This document shows positions 37,799 through 50,200 of a stretch of 64,000 nt of DNA, piece by piece (position 1 is the stretch's first letter; each line of letters starts with the position of its first letter). The stretch lies in assembly GCA_013397935.1 (NCBI GenBank), contig VZRN01006407.1, forward strand, positions 375,201-439,200. Reading direction: 5' to 3'. The DNA is from Dasyornis broadbenti (Eukaryota; Chordata; Aves; Passeriformes; Dasyornithidae). The notes below the pieces were generated by a model. It saw nothing but the letters and a program-made list of their open reading frames with translations. It did not search any database and was not told the origin of the DNA. The translations under genes were made by a program, and so were the position numbers.

Positions 37799-37854
37799 AA
37801 TATGTCCTCTGAATATATCTTCCTATTCAGGAAGATATATTTAGAGGACATATT
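37799..37854. repeat. Near-perfect 26-bp inverted repeat (hairpin)
   Basis: The left arm 37799-37824 and right arm 37829-37854 are reverse complements with one mismatch (a G:T wobble if transcribed), separated by the 4-nt loop ATTC. Outside the arms GAGA (left) and TCTC (right) can extend the stem past a 3-nt bulge. A transcript of this DNA would fold into a strong hairpin. The unusually tidy stem and tiny loop suggest recent origin by template switching or inverted duplication more than an old microRNA. Confidence 0.95.
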
Positions 37855-40800
37855 TCTCCACATTTTTCGTTTCTAAACTTCTCTTGAATTTTAAAAAGTT
37901 GACATTATTTTTAAATTTTTTACAACAATCACTACAGGTATATTTATATACGGTGAATATGGAGGTAACTCATGGATAATAGAAGAATAATTGAATTTAA
38001 CGCAGTTTAAGTACATTTTTCTGGATAAAATCAATGAAATTCTCTATATTTTTCATATCACATGTCACATTAATGAAGACCAGAACAATACTTACAGAGC
38101 TATGATAATTTGTATTTTCAATTTCATGTCAGATTTCCGTGGAAACAAAACTATTTACAGAATTATTTTACTGCTTGCTATGTAATTTTCATTTATTTTA
38201 GTATTTAGGCTTCTTTAATTTTTACAGACTTTTAGAATTAAATTATGGGGTTTTGAATGCATATATTCTGCATGGTTTTGTTTTTTTAATGGTTCTTAAA
38301 ATTAAAATATACAATAAGGAATTTATATAGATTCTTTTCATTGCTTTTATTTGGAGTTTGTTGATGCACAACTCTTGTCAGGGTCTGGTTAATTCAGCCT
38401 GTCACTTTTGAAAGGCTTGTCTGTTTTTTATGTTCTGACTTTAGGGGTTTTTGGGCATCATTTTACACACATCAAAACAAACCTGTGTTCAAATACAGTT
38501 GTAGGGAAGAAATCTCCTAAGTGTTCGGTAGGTTTTTCTACATTGGGAATGGAGAAAGAGAGTCCTTCAGGGAGCAATTCAAGTGTGGCTCTCTTCTCTT
38601 TCTCTCTTCTCATCTCTCCTCAAAATACTACTGCAAAATCAAGAGAATCTAAAAAAATCGGTAGTAGTGGTCAAAAGCCTAAAAAACATTTCTTTCCAAA
38701 AGGAATAAAACAGCATAGGTATTTTCAATAGACACAAATCAGGGGGAACATGGTGAAATTATATGTTCTGAAAATCAAAATGATCTGAAAACAAAAGTCC
38801 AGGGAAGATGAATAGGAACTTCTGTTTCCTGGAGTAAGAATAAGGATGTATACAGGATGGGAAATTCAAAACAGAAACACCAAAATGTTTTTCCATGTAG
38901 CTTTATGATTAAACAGTGGAACTTAGAAAGTAGATGAGACCAAGTTCTTGGCCAGGTTAAAAAATGGATGTGCATTTATATGACTGCCAGGACCTCAATT
39001 AAGAAAAATAAATAATTCTGAAGGCTTCTTTAAACATTCTTAAACCTGTTAGAGGACAGAATGAGGTGCTGCTGGGGTTGTTTATTCCCTGTATGCTTGC
39101 TACAGAATTCTGCTAAGCCTTACATAGCAACAGTTTTAGTCCTGATGGAAAAGGTGCAGTGCTGTAACCAACTGGGTCTGGCACTGCCCCTGTGCTTCAT
39201 TTCTAAATAAATACATAAAATTTCATGTGCTTGCATTTGCTGAGATGTGAGCATTGGCCTCAACATAGCGCGATCCTCTTTGTACACTGGATTCCTCCAG
39301 TTTCTCCTGTTGCTGGGTTTCTCACATGCTGATACTTCACTTTAGAAGTTCGAGGAAGGAAAGGAAACATCTGGAGCAAAGGCAGAGGGTAAAGGGGTTA
39401 ACGACTGATGGAAAATAGTGTACTTACCTCCAGTTCAGTAGCCACAAGAACTCCTCTAGTTCTGCATTCCTTTCCACAGGAAAAGCTCACACGTATGTTC
39501 ACAAAACCATCAGTGTTTTGTGTCAAAATGCCAGACCTCCTTCACTTTCTTGTAGCAATCTGGATGTTAAGTTTTTTTTGTGTCTATAGGACCCAGCTAA
39601 GCGGCTTCAAAGATGATGCACTGCTTAGTGAGTGGCAAAGGAATTCTCTTCTCTGTTTGAGGTGGGAGCTCAGCAGTCCCAGGGGTGCAAAGGTGATAAA
39701 CTGGCAGAAACGCTCTTTTTAACTGCATCCCCCAAAATCAGCAAGGAGCCCTCAGAGTGGTCCAGTTTATAATATTAGTTAATAAAACAATACCAATTAT
39801 AACATCCGTTTATAATACTTCATATTGGGAGGACCTCTGTTCTAGGTCTATACCGGTATTTAATTTTGATAGTGAGAATAAACTCCCCTAGTGTTAAGTG
39901 ATTTTAGAGCTAAAAACGTTTTTTTAAGACAAACTAAGTAATCACTTCAGCTTCAAGGCACTGTTTTCTCCGTTGAAAGGAAGTTTTATATTGTCCCATG
40001 TCCTTTAGGTTCTTTGGAGAAGGTGAAAATTATAGCATAGCATAATTTAAAATGGAGATGCCTCTTAGACAAACCACAGTACATTACAGACTCACTTTAT
40101 CTCAGTTTTGATTCCAAAATGTCCCTCTTTTTAGCACATTAACTTTGTCAGCCCTGTGTTTGGCTAAGGTAGTCAGGCTGCTCTGGATTTATATCCCCCT
40201 CTGAAATCAATCAAATAGTAATGAAGCAACAGTGGACACAGTGGGGGCCTTGCCCCAGAGATTCAGACCCCATGCTGGGTTAATGCACTAAGAGATTTTG
40301 CAGCAGCCAGATTTTCATTTAATGAATTGCCTCTTTCTTTCTCCCCTTTTTCCTGAACACCCCCATATTTCAGTTTGCTGCCCTTGCTCTAGTCTGCTTG
40401 CTCCCTTTCCTGTGACAGCAAGTCGAACTTTACCAGCTGTTATAAAAGAGAAGCTGTGGGAAAGACTGAAGGCCAAGAGGGGCAATGATGGGTGCCCCTG
40501 GCAGGGGCGCTCTGAGGAAATCCTTAGTTGTGTCCCACTGGAACTGACTGCCTGTCAGCCTGCTGAGGTGTGTGCTACAAATGGTATCCACCCTCCAATG
40601 CCAGCAGGGGTGTGGCTTAGAGGAAAGGTCCCACCAATATTTTTGCATCTCATGAAATGTCCTGGGACGAGTAATAGGACTTATTACAACAATACAAGAG
40701 TAGCAACCGTTACTGCTATACCTAAGGTTGAACATAGTCTTGTCTTCTGTCTCCTTGCCTGAATTGACTTCAAACTCTGTGAAAATATGTCTTCTCAGGT

Positions 40801-43800
40801 TGAAAACCTCCAAACAAGGATTGTGCCTTTAGGTATATTTCATTTTGTTAGATTTATTGGGGGTCAAAAAGAGTCAAAGAATTTTTTATCTTATATGACA
40901 ATGAAAATTTCCATTTTGAAAAGTGCCATTTTTTCCCCTGGAAAAGAAGAAAAATTCCTGCTTCCAGAAATACTCAGAAAGCTTCTTCTGTGTTATCTGC
41001 TATGACTGTATCCTTGCCAACTCTATTACATTTGCATGTTTTGTCCCTTTGTACTGAACATCTCTGAATGCTGGGTGTAATCTAAGGTGTGAGGACAGAG
41101 CAATCGTGTCTCGTGTGTGCAGGGACTCTGACATGTCAGGGTGCATTTGAACATGCAGTCCACACACCAGCCACCACATCTGCACCTGCACACAAAGTCC
41201 CACATGGTTCATGTTTGTTTCAGAGTCACTGGTAGCCATCAGAGTCCTCTGGTAAATATTTCTTTTTGCCCAGAAAATGGCAGCTGGAGAGGCAGGGTCC
41301 ACTTCTGAATATTAAAAGTTGGCAAGCATGATAGATTTGCTGAAACATTGGAAGAGATTGCTGGCTCTCAATGCCAAAGCATGTAAGCAGAACATGGGTG
41401 ATTGTAATGTGTTTGGCAATGCCTTTGCATCTTCTTCTAAGCCTGTGTGCACTGCTCACCTGGCTGGGAGAGCCCAGCCACGCTGCTCTGGCACCACCTA
41501 CACAAACTCCTGGCATTTAAGCATAAAATATACTTCTCTCCTAACAGGTTTACCTTGGGTATTCCCAGCACTTGAAATAGGCTGTTAAAGCTGACTGCTG
41601 ACCTTAAAAGCAGTTTTGAAAGCACAGGATTAGTTCAGTTGTCCAGGGCCTAACCAGTGTGTGCCCTCTTGACTGGTTTGCAAGTAATCTTTCACATGGA
41701 CCTGCATCTACCACCACAGAAAGAAAATTTTCATTAGGATTAATCATTGTCACACATATCCCCTCGTTTAATGACCCCAGTGGTTGATGCTTTTTGTAGC
41801 CTTAAATTCTATCGTGTCATTTATTTTTGCGTATCTTATTTCACACACAGTTTTGCAATGCAACACAGCAATCTGCACTGGATTGTTAGTGAGGATGGCG
41901 AAATCTCACCACTGAATCTTTAATTCCCTCATATGGAATAGGACCAGAGAGAATTGGATTTGCAGAGTGGAGAGTCAAGGGATATAAGTCATCTAAAATT
42001 ACCTCTTTCTTTCTACTTGCAGTAAAGGAAGTAATTCTAACAACTAAGTCTTCTAAATATGACATGAATAGTAGACTTAGAGAGAGCCAGGAGAACAAAA
42101 TTAGGTTGGTAAACTTACTAGGTAAGTACCTGTACTCGCCGTTTTCTTGTTAAGTATTTACTCACCAGCTTATGTCAAACTGATTCCCCATCAGAGGCAG
42201 ATGTCAAGCGGGAGAAAAATAATCTTGTCTCTAGGAAGTTCAGTGATTACCTGGGAAGTGCAAGATCTAGATTTGGCATCTTCTCTGCTCCTCCTACTGT
42301 GCAACTGGCCAGGAAAGCATCATGGGGGAGCACTAAGTGAAAGCGCATCTGACTGTAACACACAAAAAGGACTTTGTAGGGTCCTGTTCCTTATGCTGCT
42401 TATACATTTTAATCTATGATATTAAAATGAAAAATGCATAAGGAGTCTGTTGAGCAAGACAAGATTCCCTCTTCTTAGGTCACAGTCTGTTGGTCTCAAA
42501 GTGAACTATTCACCAGTGAGGAAATTAAAAAAAAATCCTGGGACGTTACTCTTTCTGATGGCATTTAACTACATGTCTTTATTTCATTTTTGTCTACCTA
42601 CGTATGTACACAACACTGGAACACAGCGATAAGTTTTAAAAGTAGGTAAGGTAAATGACAGTTTGATAAAAGTTAAACCTTGCCTAAATATATCTAAACC
42701 TTAAAGATTATAGGCCCTGTCTCTGAATTCTACTTGTGGCACAGTCTGCTGGTAACCAGTGAAATTCCTTGTGTTATGAGAAGTATTTACCTGCATCCCT
42801 CTCCTATGATAAACATCAGACAGCCACAGCACAGCCAATCTGGATTTGACATCATCACCTTGTGAAGGGACAAAAATCGCTCTCTGTGATGAATAGATGC
42901 CTTTTACATTAAGATACAAATTATTTAATTTATTCTGACAGTTTTAAATGGAAATAGCAGTCAGTATATTTAAAATATAATTTTCCTTTTGTTTAATCTG
43001 AGTAGAGAACAGCTAAAGAAGATATTTCAGTCTTTACTAAGGCAGAACTTCCACTATGCTTTAAATCATTTTGCCAAACTAAGAAATAGCAAAAGAAGAT
43101 AAAAATAACTCCAATAAAACTGAGATTTATTAATACACACTTAGAAAAAATGCAATCAGTATCGTGTATACAATTTCTTTTAATATGGATAACTCATATG
43201 TTTAAAGTTATGCATGTTCTCAAGTCTTAGTGAGAGTAAGGACTTAAGGTTGGACAAAAATCTGTCTATTTTTGTATATCATGCAATTATGTTGTATAGA
43301 AGTGCTTGGTATTACTGGTCACACAAGTTTTCCATGTGCAAACCATACAACTATAAAATGCCTTTAGTCCTTTGGTCCTTTTCAGAAATGTGTCCCACAA
43401 CACCCTGTCCTCTCTTTTTAGATAAGAATTGTGTTCATATACGGATCTTTTAAACTACAAACTAGAATTCATTGAATTAGCTTTTCATATTCACATGCAT
43501 GTGTGTATTTTTTCTTTAAATCCTCATTTACTTTCTTGCTTTTTATATAAGCAAAAAATAATTTTGTAGCTAAAATTGCTTTTTTTGGTGCAGTTTAATT
43601 CAATCAGCTTTTAACTGTACTGATATTTACCGGATGGTCATAAAAAGAAAGCAAAGTGAAAATGACAAAAAGGCCCATGTTTTGCAGAAGTTCACATTCA
43701 GTGCATCCAATATGCAGTCCCTGGAGACAATAAGAGAAAAGAGCAGGTCTGTAATGCAGCTGCCAGTTTAGTGATCAAACCCAACAGATTGCGGTCTGGC

Positions 43801-46800
43801 CAGATCTGGTGTCCAGATAAAAATGGCATTCATGCTAACCATCTGCCTACAGGTCAGTGGGGACAAAAATTAAAAATAATTACCTCTAATGAATGAATAG
43901 ACAATGGCAATCCTGTGTGAGGTATGGTATCATCTCTGTGCAAGCACACACGCATGCACACAGATACACACACACATTGAAGAGTCATTGGGCTTGGGTT
44001 TTTTTAGAATGCTCTCAGCTACACTTTTCACTTATGTTTCACTTTAATTGCCTTGCTTTCTGGCTTTATGTTACTGTAGTTTTAAAATACACAGCTGCAA
44101 CTTTTTCTTCAACTAAATTGCACTAATGGTGATACTCATAATTAACATCTTGATTACATCCAGTGCAAGATTCAAAAGTCAGTTTCTTACTCCTAAAATC
44201 CTAATATACAACTAAGTGAATAAGCAGAGTTCTAGACTCATAATCTCCAAAAAGGCAATTTGGGCTATTTACTTTCAGGCACAAACCCTGTGGAGAATTA
44301 GGAGCCTTTAAGGAGTTAAGCTGAGCACTGGTTCTGCAGCTGGAGCTACTTGGAGAGGGAAAAGGAAAGGTCCAGCCTGGGATGTGAAGCTGCCTGGGGC
44401 AGTCCAGTCTGGCTTTCAGATCTACAGATCCAAACCCACCATTCAGAGCTGCAGCTGGCATCTATGTATCACAAATTTATGTTTTTTTAGAAAAGGAAAG
44501 GCTAGTATGTGGTAAAAAATACAATAAATCATGGAGATTCATGAGCGTCTCTTCTTAATAGCCCCTGAAATGGGCCTGCTGTTGCTACAGAGAGACTACA
44601 CAGTCTGTTGTGCAATTTCAAGAGATTGCACTTTTTTTCTTTATTTCTGCAGCTATGGAACAAGATTTATTCCTGTATTAACAAATACATCTTCCAAACA
44701 AAATTATTCTACTCTCTTCTATACTGAGCAGCATCTAATTCATAATTTTTCCCAACTATTCTGGAACCATATGTGGTCTGAAAATATACTGCAATTTACC
44801 AAAGTACCTTCTTTTTACATATTCATATAAACAAATCTAAGTGTCCATGTAATTAATTTAATTGTACAGGAAGCCAATAAGAAGCTTTTAAGAAGATTTT
44901 ACTGCTGTAAACCCTAAGGCTTTGAGCAAGCTAAAAGATACCTGTGCCTATAAGAGGCTTGTAAGACCCATACTTGACTTCATCTAGATTTAAATTACCT
45001 CTTTTCCACATATATATGTATTACATAATGGAAAAAGATAAGTTAATTGATTGTAGAAATCAGGAATGACAGAAAATGTACAAGGAATATCTATGCAGAA
45101 ATGTGTGCTTCAGCCTTGATAGAAGAAGCCTAAATTTCCCAACTTCCAAGAAAAGGCAGTTTCTTGAAATCAGAGTAACCCTGGCTCATTATTCAACTTT
45201 GCACTATGCAAAACTTCACAAGAGCCTCTAAGCTCAAGCAGGTTGTTTTAAACTAGATCTTCACCAAAGAAAGATGAGCTGGTTTCTCTCAGCACCCAAC
45301 ATCTTCACCTGAGCTCTGCCTCTGCACAAACTGCTCCCAAAGAACCTGTTCACAAGAAGCCTCCTTGGAAAAATTCAGAGCTATCTCTGCAGGCTCAGAA
45401 GAGCTCACGTTGCAGAAGGAACTGCACAGTATAGTCAGTTCCTATTTTGTATCAATTGAAGTTCAAAGCCAAGATACTCTGGGCTTGTGTCCTTTTCTCC
45501 AAGAGCAGCACTGCTCCTGTCAAACAGAACCCAGCAGACATTTCCTAGCAAAGTGCAGTCAAACTACTGATCTGTGATTTTTGTTAAAGGCTGCTCAGGC
45601 CATTGTTTTGTTTTTAATAGAATATTTTGTGATGGAAACCACAGCAATAAAAAAAACAAACAAAAAAACCTGAAAACCCCCCCNTACAGGTCAGTGCTAA
45701 TTTCACAGTTGCCTTCAAATGAAAAGCTTATTTATGTGTTTGAAATAGTCATCTCTGCACAGTCTAGAGAGCAATATTGATGTATATCTGCACAGATGCC
45801 CATAGACATTCATATAGGAAACTAAGGGAAAAATCAGAGTGAATTAGTGATTATACATGTGAAACTCCTTTTTGGGATAGGATGAAAGAATTGCATGTGG
45901 CCAATGCTATGCACTGTGTATAGACAGGAGGCACTCAGACATGATAGAAACTGAACTGCAATACAAGAATATGTACATAATGAAGTAGAATACTTAATGA
46001 CTTCTTAAAATAATATTCAAAACATTATGTTGTCCCTGTCACCTCATGAGATCAAGAGCCCAGAAATCCACAAAAAGTGTAACTGAGCTGAAAAAATTGT
46101 TTGCAAAAGAGCGTGCTGAACATGTTCTTCTTTGCATTTTTTCTTAACATTTCTTCAAACAAATCAGGTTGATGACCAAACTAGCAACCAAATGTATTAC
46201 ACGTAGTCAGTCCCCACTTATTTCAGTAAACCTGAAACTGGAGACTGTTGGAATTTCAGAACAGGAGTAATACTTCCACATATATGCTGTGAAAGAGTAT
46301 GTATGCACCTTGGAGAAGTTAAACAAGTTAAAGAAAAATATAGCCTACAGATCTGGACACATAATTTGGACTCAACACTCGTTTTTAGAAATTTCCCAGC
46401 ACTTCTGTCTCTCCTGGAAATATAGTACTGACTAACTTTCCCTTCACATATACTGAACAGATGTAAGAACTACATGAATAAAGAAAGGTACCTTGCTAAC
46501 TAAACTAAATTATTTAGAGCTCTGTACATATGTTAGTGTTCAATATCTATTCTTTATTTGCCTATTATTTGTGTGTTCTGTTTTGTCCTAAATAATTTTT
46601 ATGGCTGCTCTAGAGGTTTTTTTCCTGCTGTGTGATAGAAGGAAAAGATTATGTCTCCTTTATGAGTGATAGGATGTGCATAGACTATTAAATGTGAGTC
46701 TTATTAGCACAGCCTAGAACAAACTTCTAGAGAGTAAGAGGTGGTAGGTATAAAACCAGTGACAGCTTGCAAAGAGCCTGGTGTTTGAGAGGAGATTAAA

Positions 46801-47149
46801 AGACTGTTGAGAACAACTCACAGACAGCCAGGCATGGAGGAGGTGGTGGAAGAAGGAAACAACTAAAGCTCTTCTCTATCAACTCTGTTATAACTCAAAA
46901 AAAAACGTTAAATGTCAGTAGATGTAGAGCACAATTACAGGAGAGAGCTCACCCTGCCTTACTCTGTGTGAGTTCCTATATTTTGAAAGCATCTACTTCT
47001 AGATTTTGGCAAAACTAGCTGTAAAATTTAGTAGCCCTGCCCTATAGGTTTATTGAAAGAAAAGACTTTATAGTTTCATCTAAATCACTGGCATCACATC
47101 TATATATTCTTTTTTTAGTGACTGGTGCTTTTAACTCTTTCCTTTTAAA
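37855..47149. other. AT-rich non-coding DNA, no gene seen
   Basis: More than nine kilobases lack a supported gene or transposon. A CA-rich tract lies at 43941-43977. The longest open frame in the window (40298-40762, 154 codons) starts at TTG and resembles nothing I know. A single N occurs at 45684 after seven C, likely a sequencing or assembly uncertainty. Confidence 0.55.
43941..43977. repeat. Imperfect (CA)n microsatellite
   Basis: CACACA units interrupted by CGCATG, CAGATA and similar words span about 37 bp. It is a decayed dinucleotide repeat. Confidence 0.85.
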
Positions 47150-47270
47150 GGTACCTACAAAGAGAATCTTTGTCCCATAGAGTGAGACAAGGACTTGACA
47201 GTGCTGGGTTAATGGTTGAACTTCATGATCTTTAAGATCTTTTCCAAACTCAAAGAGTCTATGATCCAAT
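47150..47270 (+). mobile_element. CR1 LINE, 3' end fragment
   Basis: 'AGTGCTGGGTTAATGGTTGA' (from about 47199) followed by ACTTCATGATCTTTAAGATC, TTTTCCAAAC and AGAGTCTATGATCC are the last blocks of a plus-strand CR1. Bases 47150-47198 are a weaker match. It belongs to the same subfamily as the 7.4-kb and 22.2-kb copies by its 'TGGGTTAA' word. Confidence 0.88.
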
Positions 47271-50200
47271 GACTTCTCTCCTTCTTTTGTCTTCTAGTTA
47301 TTTCTTGTGCATTAAATTTCATGTTCCTGGCTCTCCTTATTTTCACATCCCTTCAGCTGCTGACTAACCAATCTTATCCTTTTGCTGACTGCATGTTTTC
47401 CAGGAAATAAAGACCATTTGCTTGAAACAGCAGCTGGATCTGTGCTTCTAAAGTGGATTTCCCAGTTATATAGTTGGCATTTGTCCATGCAAGTAGTGGC
47501 TATCCCCGTCTTGTCACACAGTGTGTATCAGCCACGATATTCTCCTCTAACAAGGTAATCATTTGAGCCAAACACCAACTTATATATGATATACCATTAA
47601 TATATGTCTATAACAACTTATATATTGGTAACCCCAGAACATGGATTTTTTTTTAGGTAATATTTGCTTTTGAGGACTCAGTAATCCCAAATGATATATG
47701 AGGAAACATTTGTTTCTAAGCTTCTGTGCCATGCTTGGCACAAGATAGGAGCTTAAGACATTTTATATGCAGTGTTACTCATACTGCCCATCTAAACCTA
47801 TTGTTGCTCACTGTTAATGCCCAAGGCAAAAGTTTTGCCCAGCTTCTGCCTGGGCATCATGCCATCCCGACAGATGGGTATGAGTGTAGACAATCGAGAA
47901 AGTATGTTTGTTCATCAAACAAGAGTGGTTGGGGCATTTTTCCCAGCTGACAGTGAAAACAGCTGTTTGCCTTGAGCATGCTTATTTCTAGTTAAAAGGT
48001 CTGTGATATATTAGTAATTTCTCTCTGAACTATGTAAATTGTCAGTAAATAAAAGTCATTTACAATTAGCTATGGTTACTATGTTTCAGGCTACTTTTAA
48101 AGAGTGGCCTCAAACAAGTGCTTATTTTTTTGCTTCCAGAATTAGGAAGTGAGGACCAAGTGTCCATGACTCATCTGAGTTGCAATTAAACAGAACTCAC
48201 AAATGTGTTCTCAGTTCCTGTGCAGCACTGTGCAGCAGGCTGCCCTCTCTTGATTGCTGAGATGACAAGGACCTCTGGTACCTGCACCCCTTTGTCAGCA
48301 ATGCTGTTTGAATTCTCACTTACCCTGAACAAGATGTTTGGTTTCCATTGCCCAGAGAGAAGGAAATATGAAAGATTTACCTTTATTTTCCAATTAAGAA
48401 CTTGTTTAACTTCATTTTTTAAAAATGGATGGTTATAAAGTCCTTTATGATCTACAGGTGCATTTCAAAATATTTATTTCATATTAAACAGAGTACCTCA
48501 CAAATTTTTGCATTTCATAATCTCCACACATAGCCATCTGATATTTATATTCCTGGAAAAGATTTTAGCCAGCAGCAGAAGGGAATTAAAAACTCAACAT
48601 TGACTCATCTACCAAGACAGCAGCAGTTCTGCTGTTTCACAGAGTGTCATAATGATCTATATGCTCAAGATTTTTTGCTGTATAGTATTCAGTGATTTAT
48701 AGACATCATGTGTATATACAGCCTCAAGCACAATGGCTTTTCATGAAATTATTTATTTGCCATTTTGCAACCTTTTATCACAGATGGTCAAAATTTTACC
48801 CCCTGTAAATTGCTGATATTTTACTAAGGTCAATGCATTCACATGGGATTTAAAAAATGATGAATGTATCCTAATGTGCCTCAGACTACTGCCACCATGG
48901 CACATGAGTGTTCTGAAGTCTCTGTAATCCCAAACTATTTTTGAAAGACGCACCAGAAAAAGATCTGAGACATCAAATTTCAAAGTTCAAATCTCAACAA
49001 GCATGTTCCACCTCAAAAAGACCCGTGTCACAGTATGAACACTGACTGCAGGATACATAATGTGCACATAAACAACAAAAAAAATACACGGCATATTGTG
49101 GTTTCCCACACCAAAACCTTTGAGAGCTGATATACAGAATGTTTCATTTCCCAGTGTTTAGCAGAAGAAGCCCAAGCATAAGAAGAAACAGAGGCCATGG
49201 GACCACTGGGCTGTCTTCTTGACATGGCAGCACTTAGTTTTCTAAGGAAACATGCCACTGTATCTATCACACATCCAGATTTGGAACAAAAAGAGCTGGA
49301 ATATTTACAGTGATTCCCCTGGGAATCAAAGCATTAATTCACATGGCTGTTTTCCCACAGGTTTTATGGGGAATATCTTTGTCCTTGAAAATCCGCCAGG
49401 CCTGAGCCAGGCTCTGCGGCATTTGTATCTACAGGGCACTCACTGAGTAATCAGAGGGATGAGCACGCTCCATCTGGTCCTTGCCATCCCACTGGCATGT
49501 GCAGCTATTGGCTTCACCCAGGAGAGGCAGGCATCCATCCTAGTCCCTGTGCATGTGACAGTGAGTGCACGGTGTGTCCACCAGGCTGTCCTCACCCCCC
49601 TGAGCTGCCACACTCCCAGCAGTGCTCTCTCCTGGGGAAGATGCCAAGCCACCTTCTCTGCAAGAAGCTCCTGATTTTTCTGAGTGCCTTGAAATGGCGA
49701 AACACTGAAAAAGGAGAACTCAGGTGGCTCTGGAAAAGATACTGGACAGAAATGGGACAGTGGAGCAGTATTGCCCATCTGGTTGTTTGGTGAGTGAGAC
49801 ACAGGAATGCTGCATCATTTCATGAATGGAATAAAAATTCCGAGGAGGGGGAAACTAATCTTGTGCACTTTTTTCTTTTTTTTTTTTCCTTCTCTTTTGT
49901 TAGCCAATATAATGTAAAATTTTTTAGAGGATTGGGATGATATTGTGTCACTGCACCACTGACATACCTGGGCAAAAGGATGAAAGGCCAGCAATGGCAA
50001 CTCTTCTCTGTCTTGCAGTGATAGGTCTCTGATCCTTATCAAATATGGAAGTGGAAGCTTGTTCCAGCAGCCTCATTCCTGAGCTAAATGAAGCTATTTT
50101 AACAGAACCACGGAGCATCCATGAAGAAAGGTAGCAAAAAACTGTTTTGAAAGACAGAAAAACTTTAATCTCTAATTCTTTCCCTCACCACCCACTCACA

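Noticed and set aside
39170..39260. AATAAATACATAAAA after a GC-richer stretch, considered as the 3' end of a processed pseudogene or LTR
   Set aside because: No poly-A tail, no TATA box or TG...CA ends, and no recognisable coding body upstream.
40298..40762. 154-codon plus-strand open frame, the longest in the window
   Set aside because: It starts at TTG, has no domain or family resemblance, and lies in ordinary AT-rich DNA; length is within chance.
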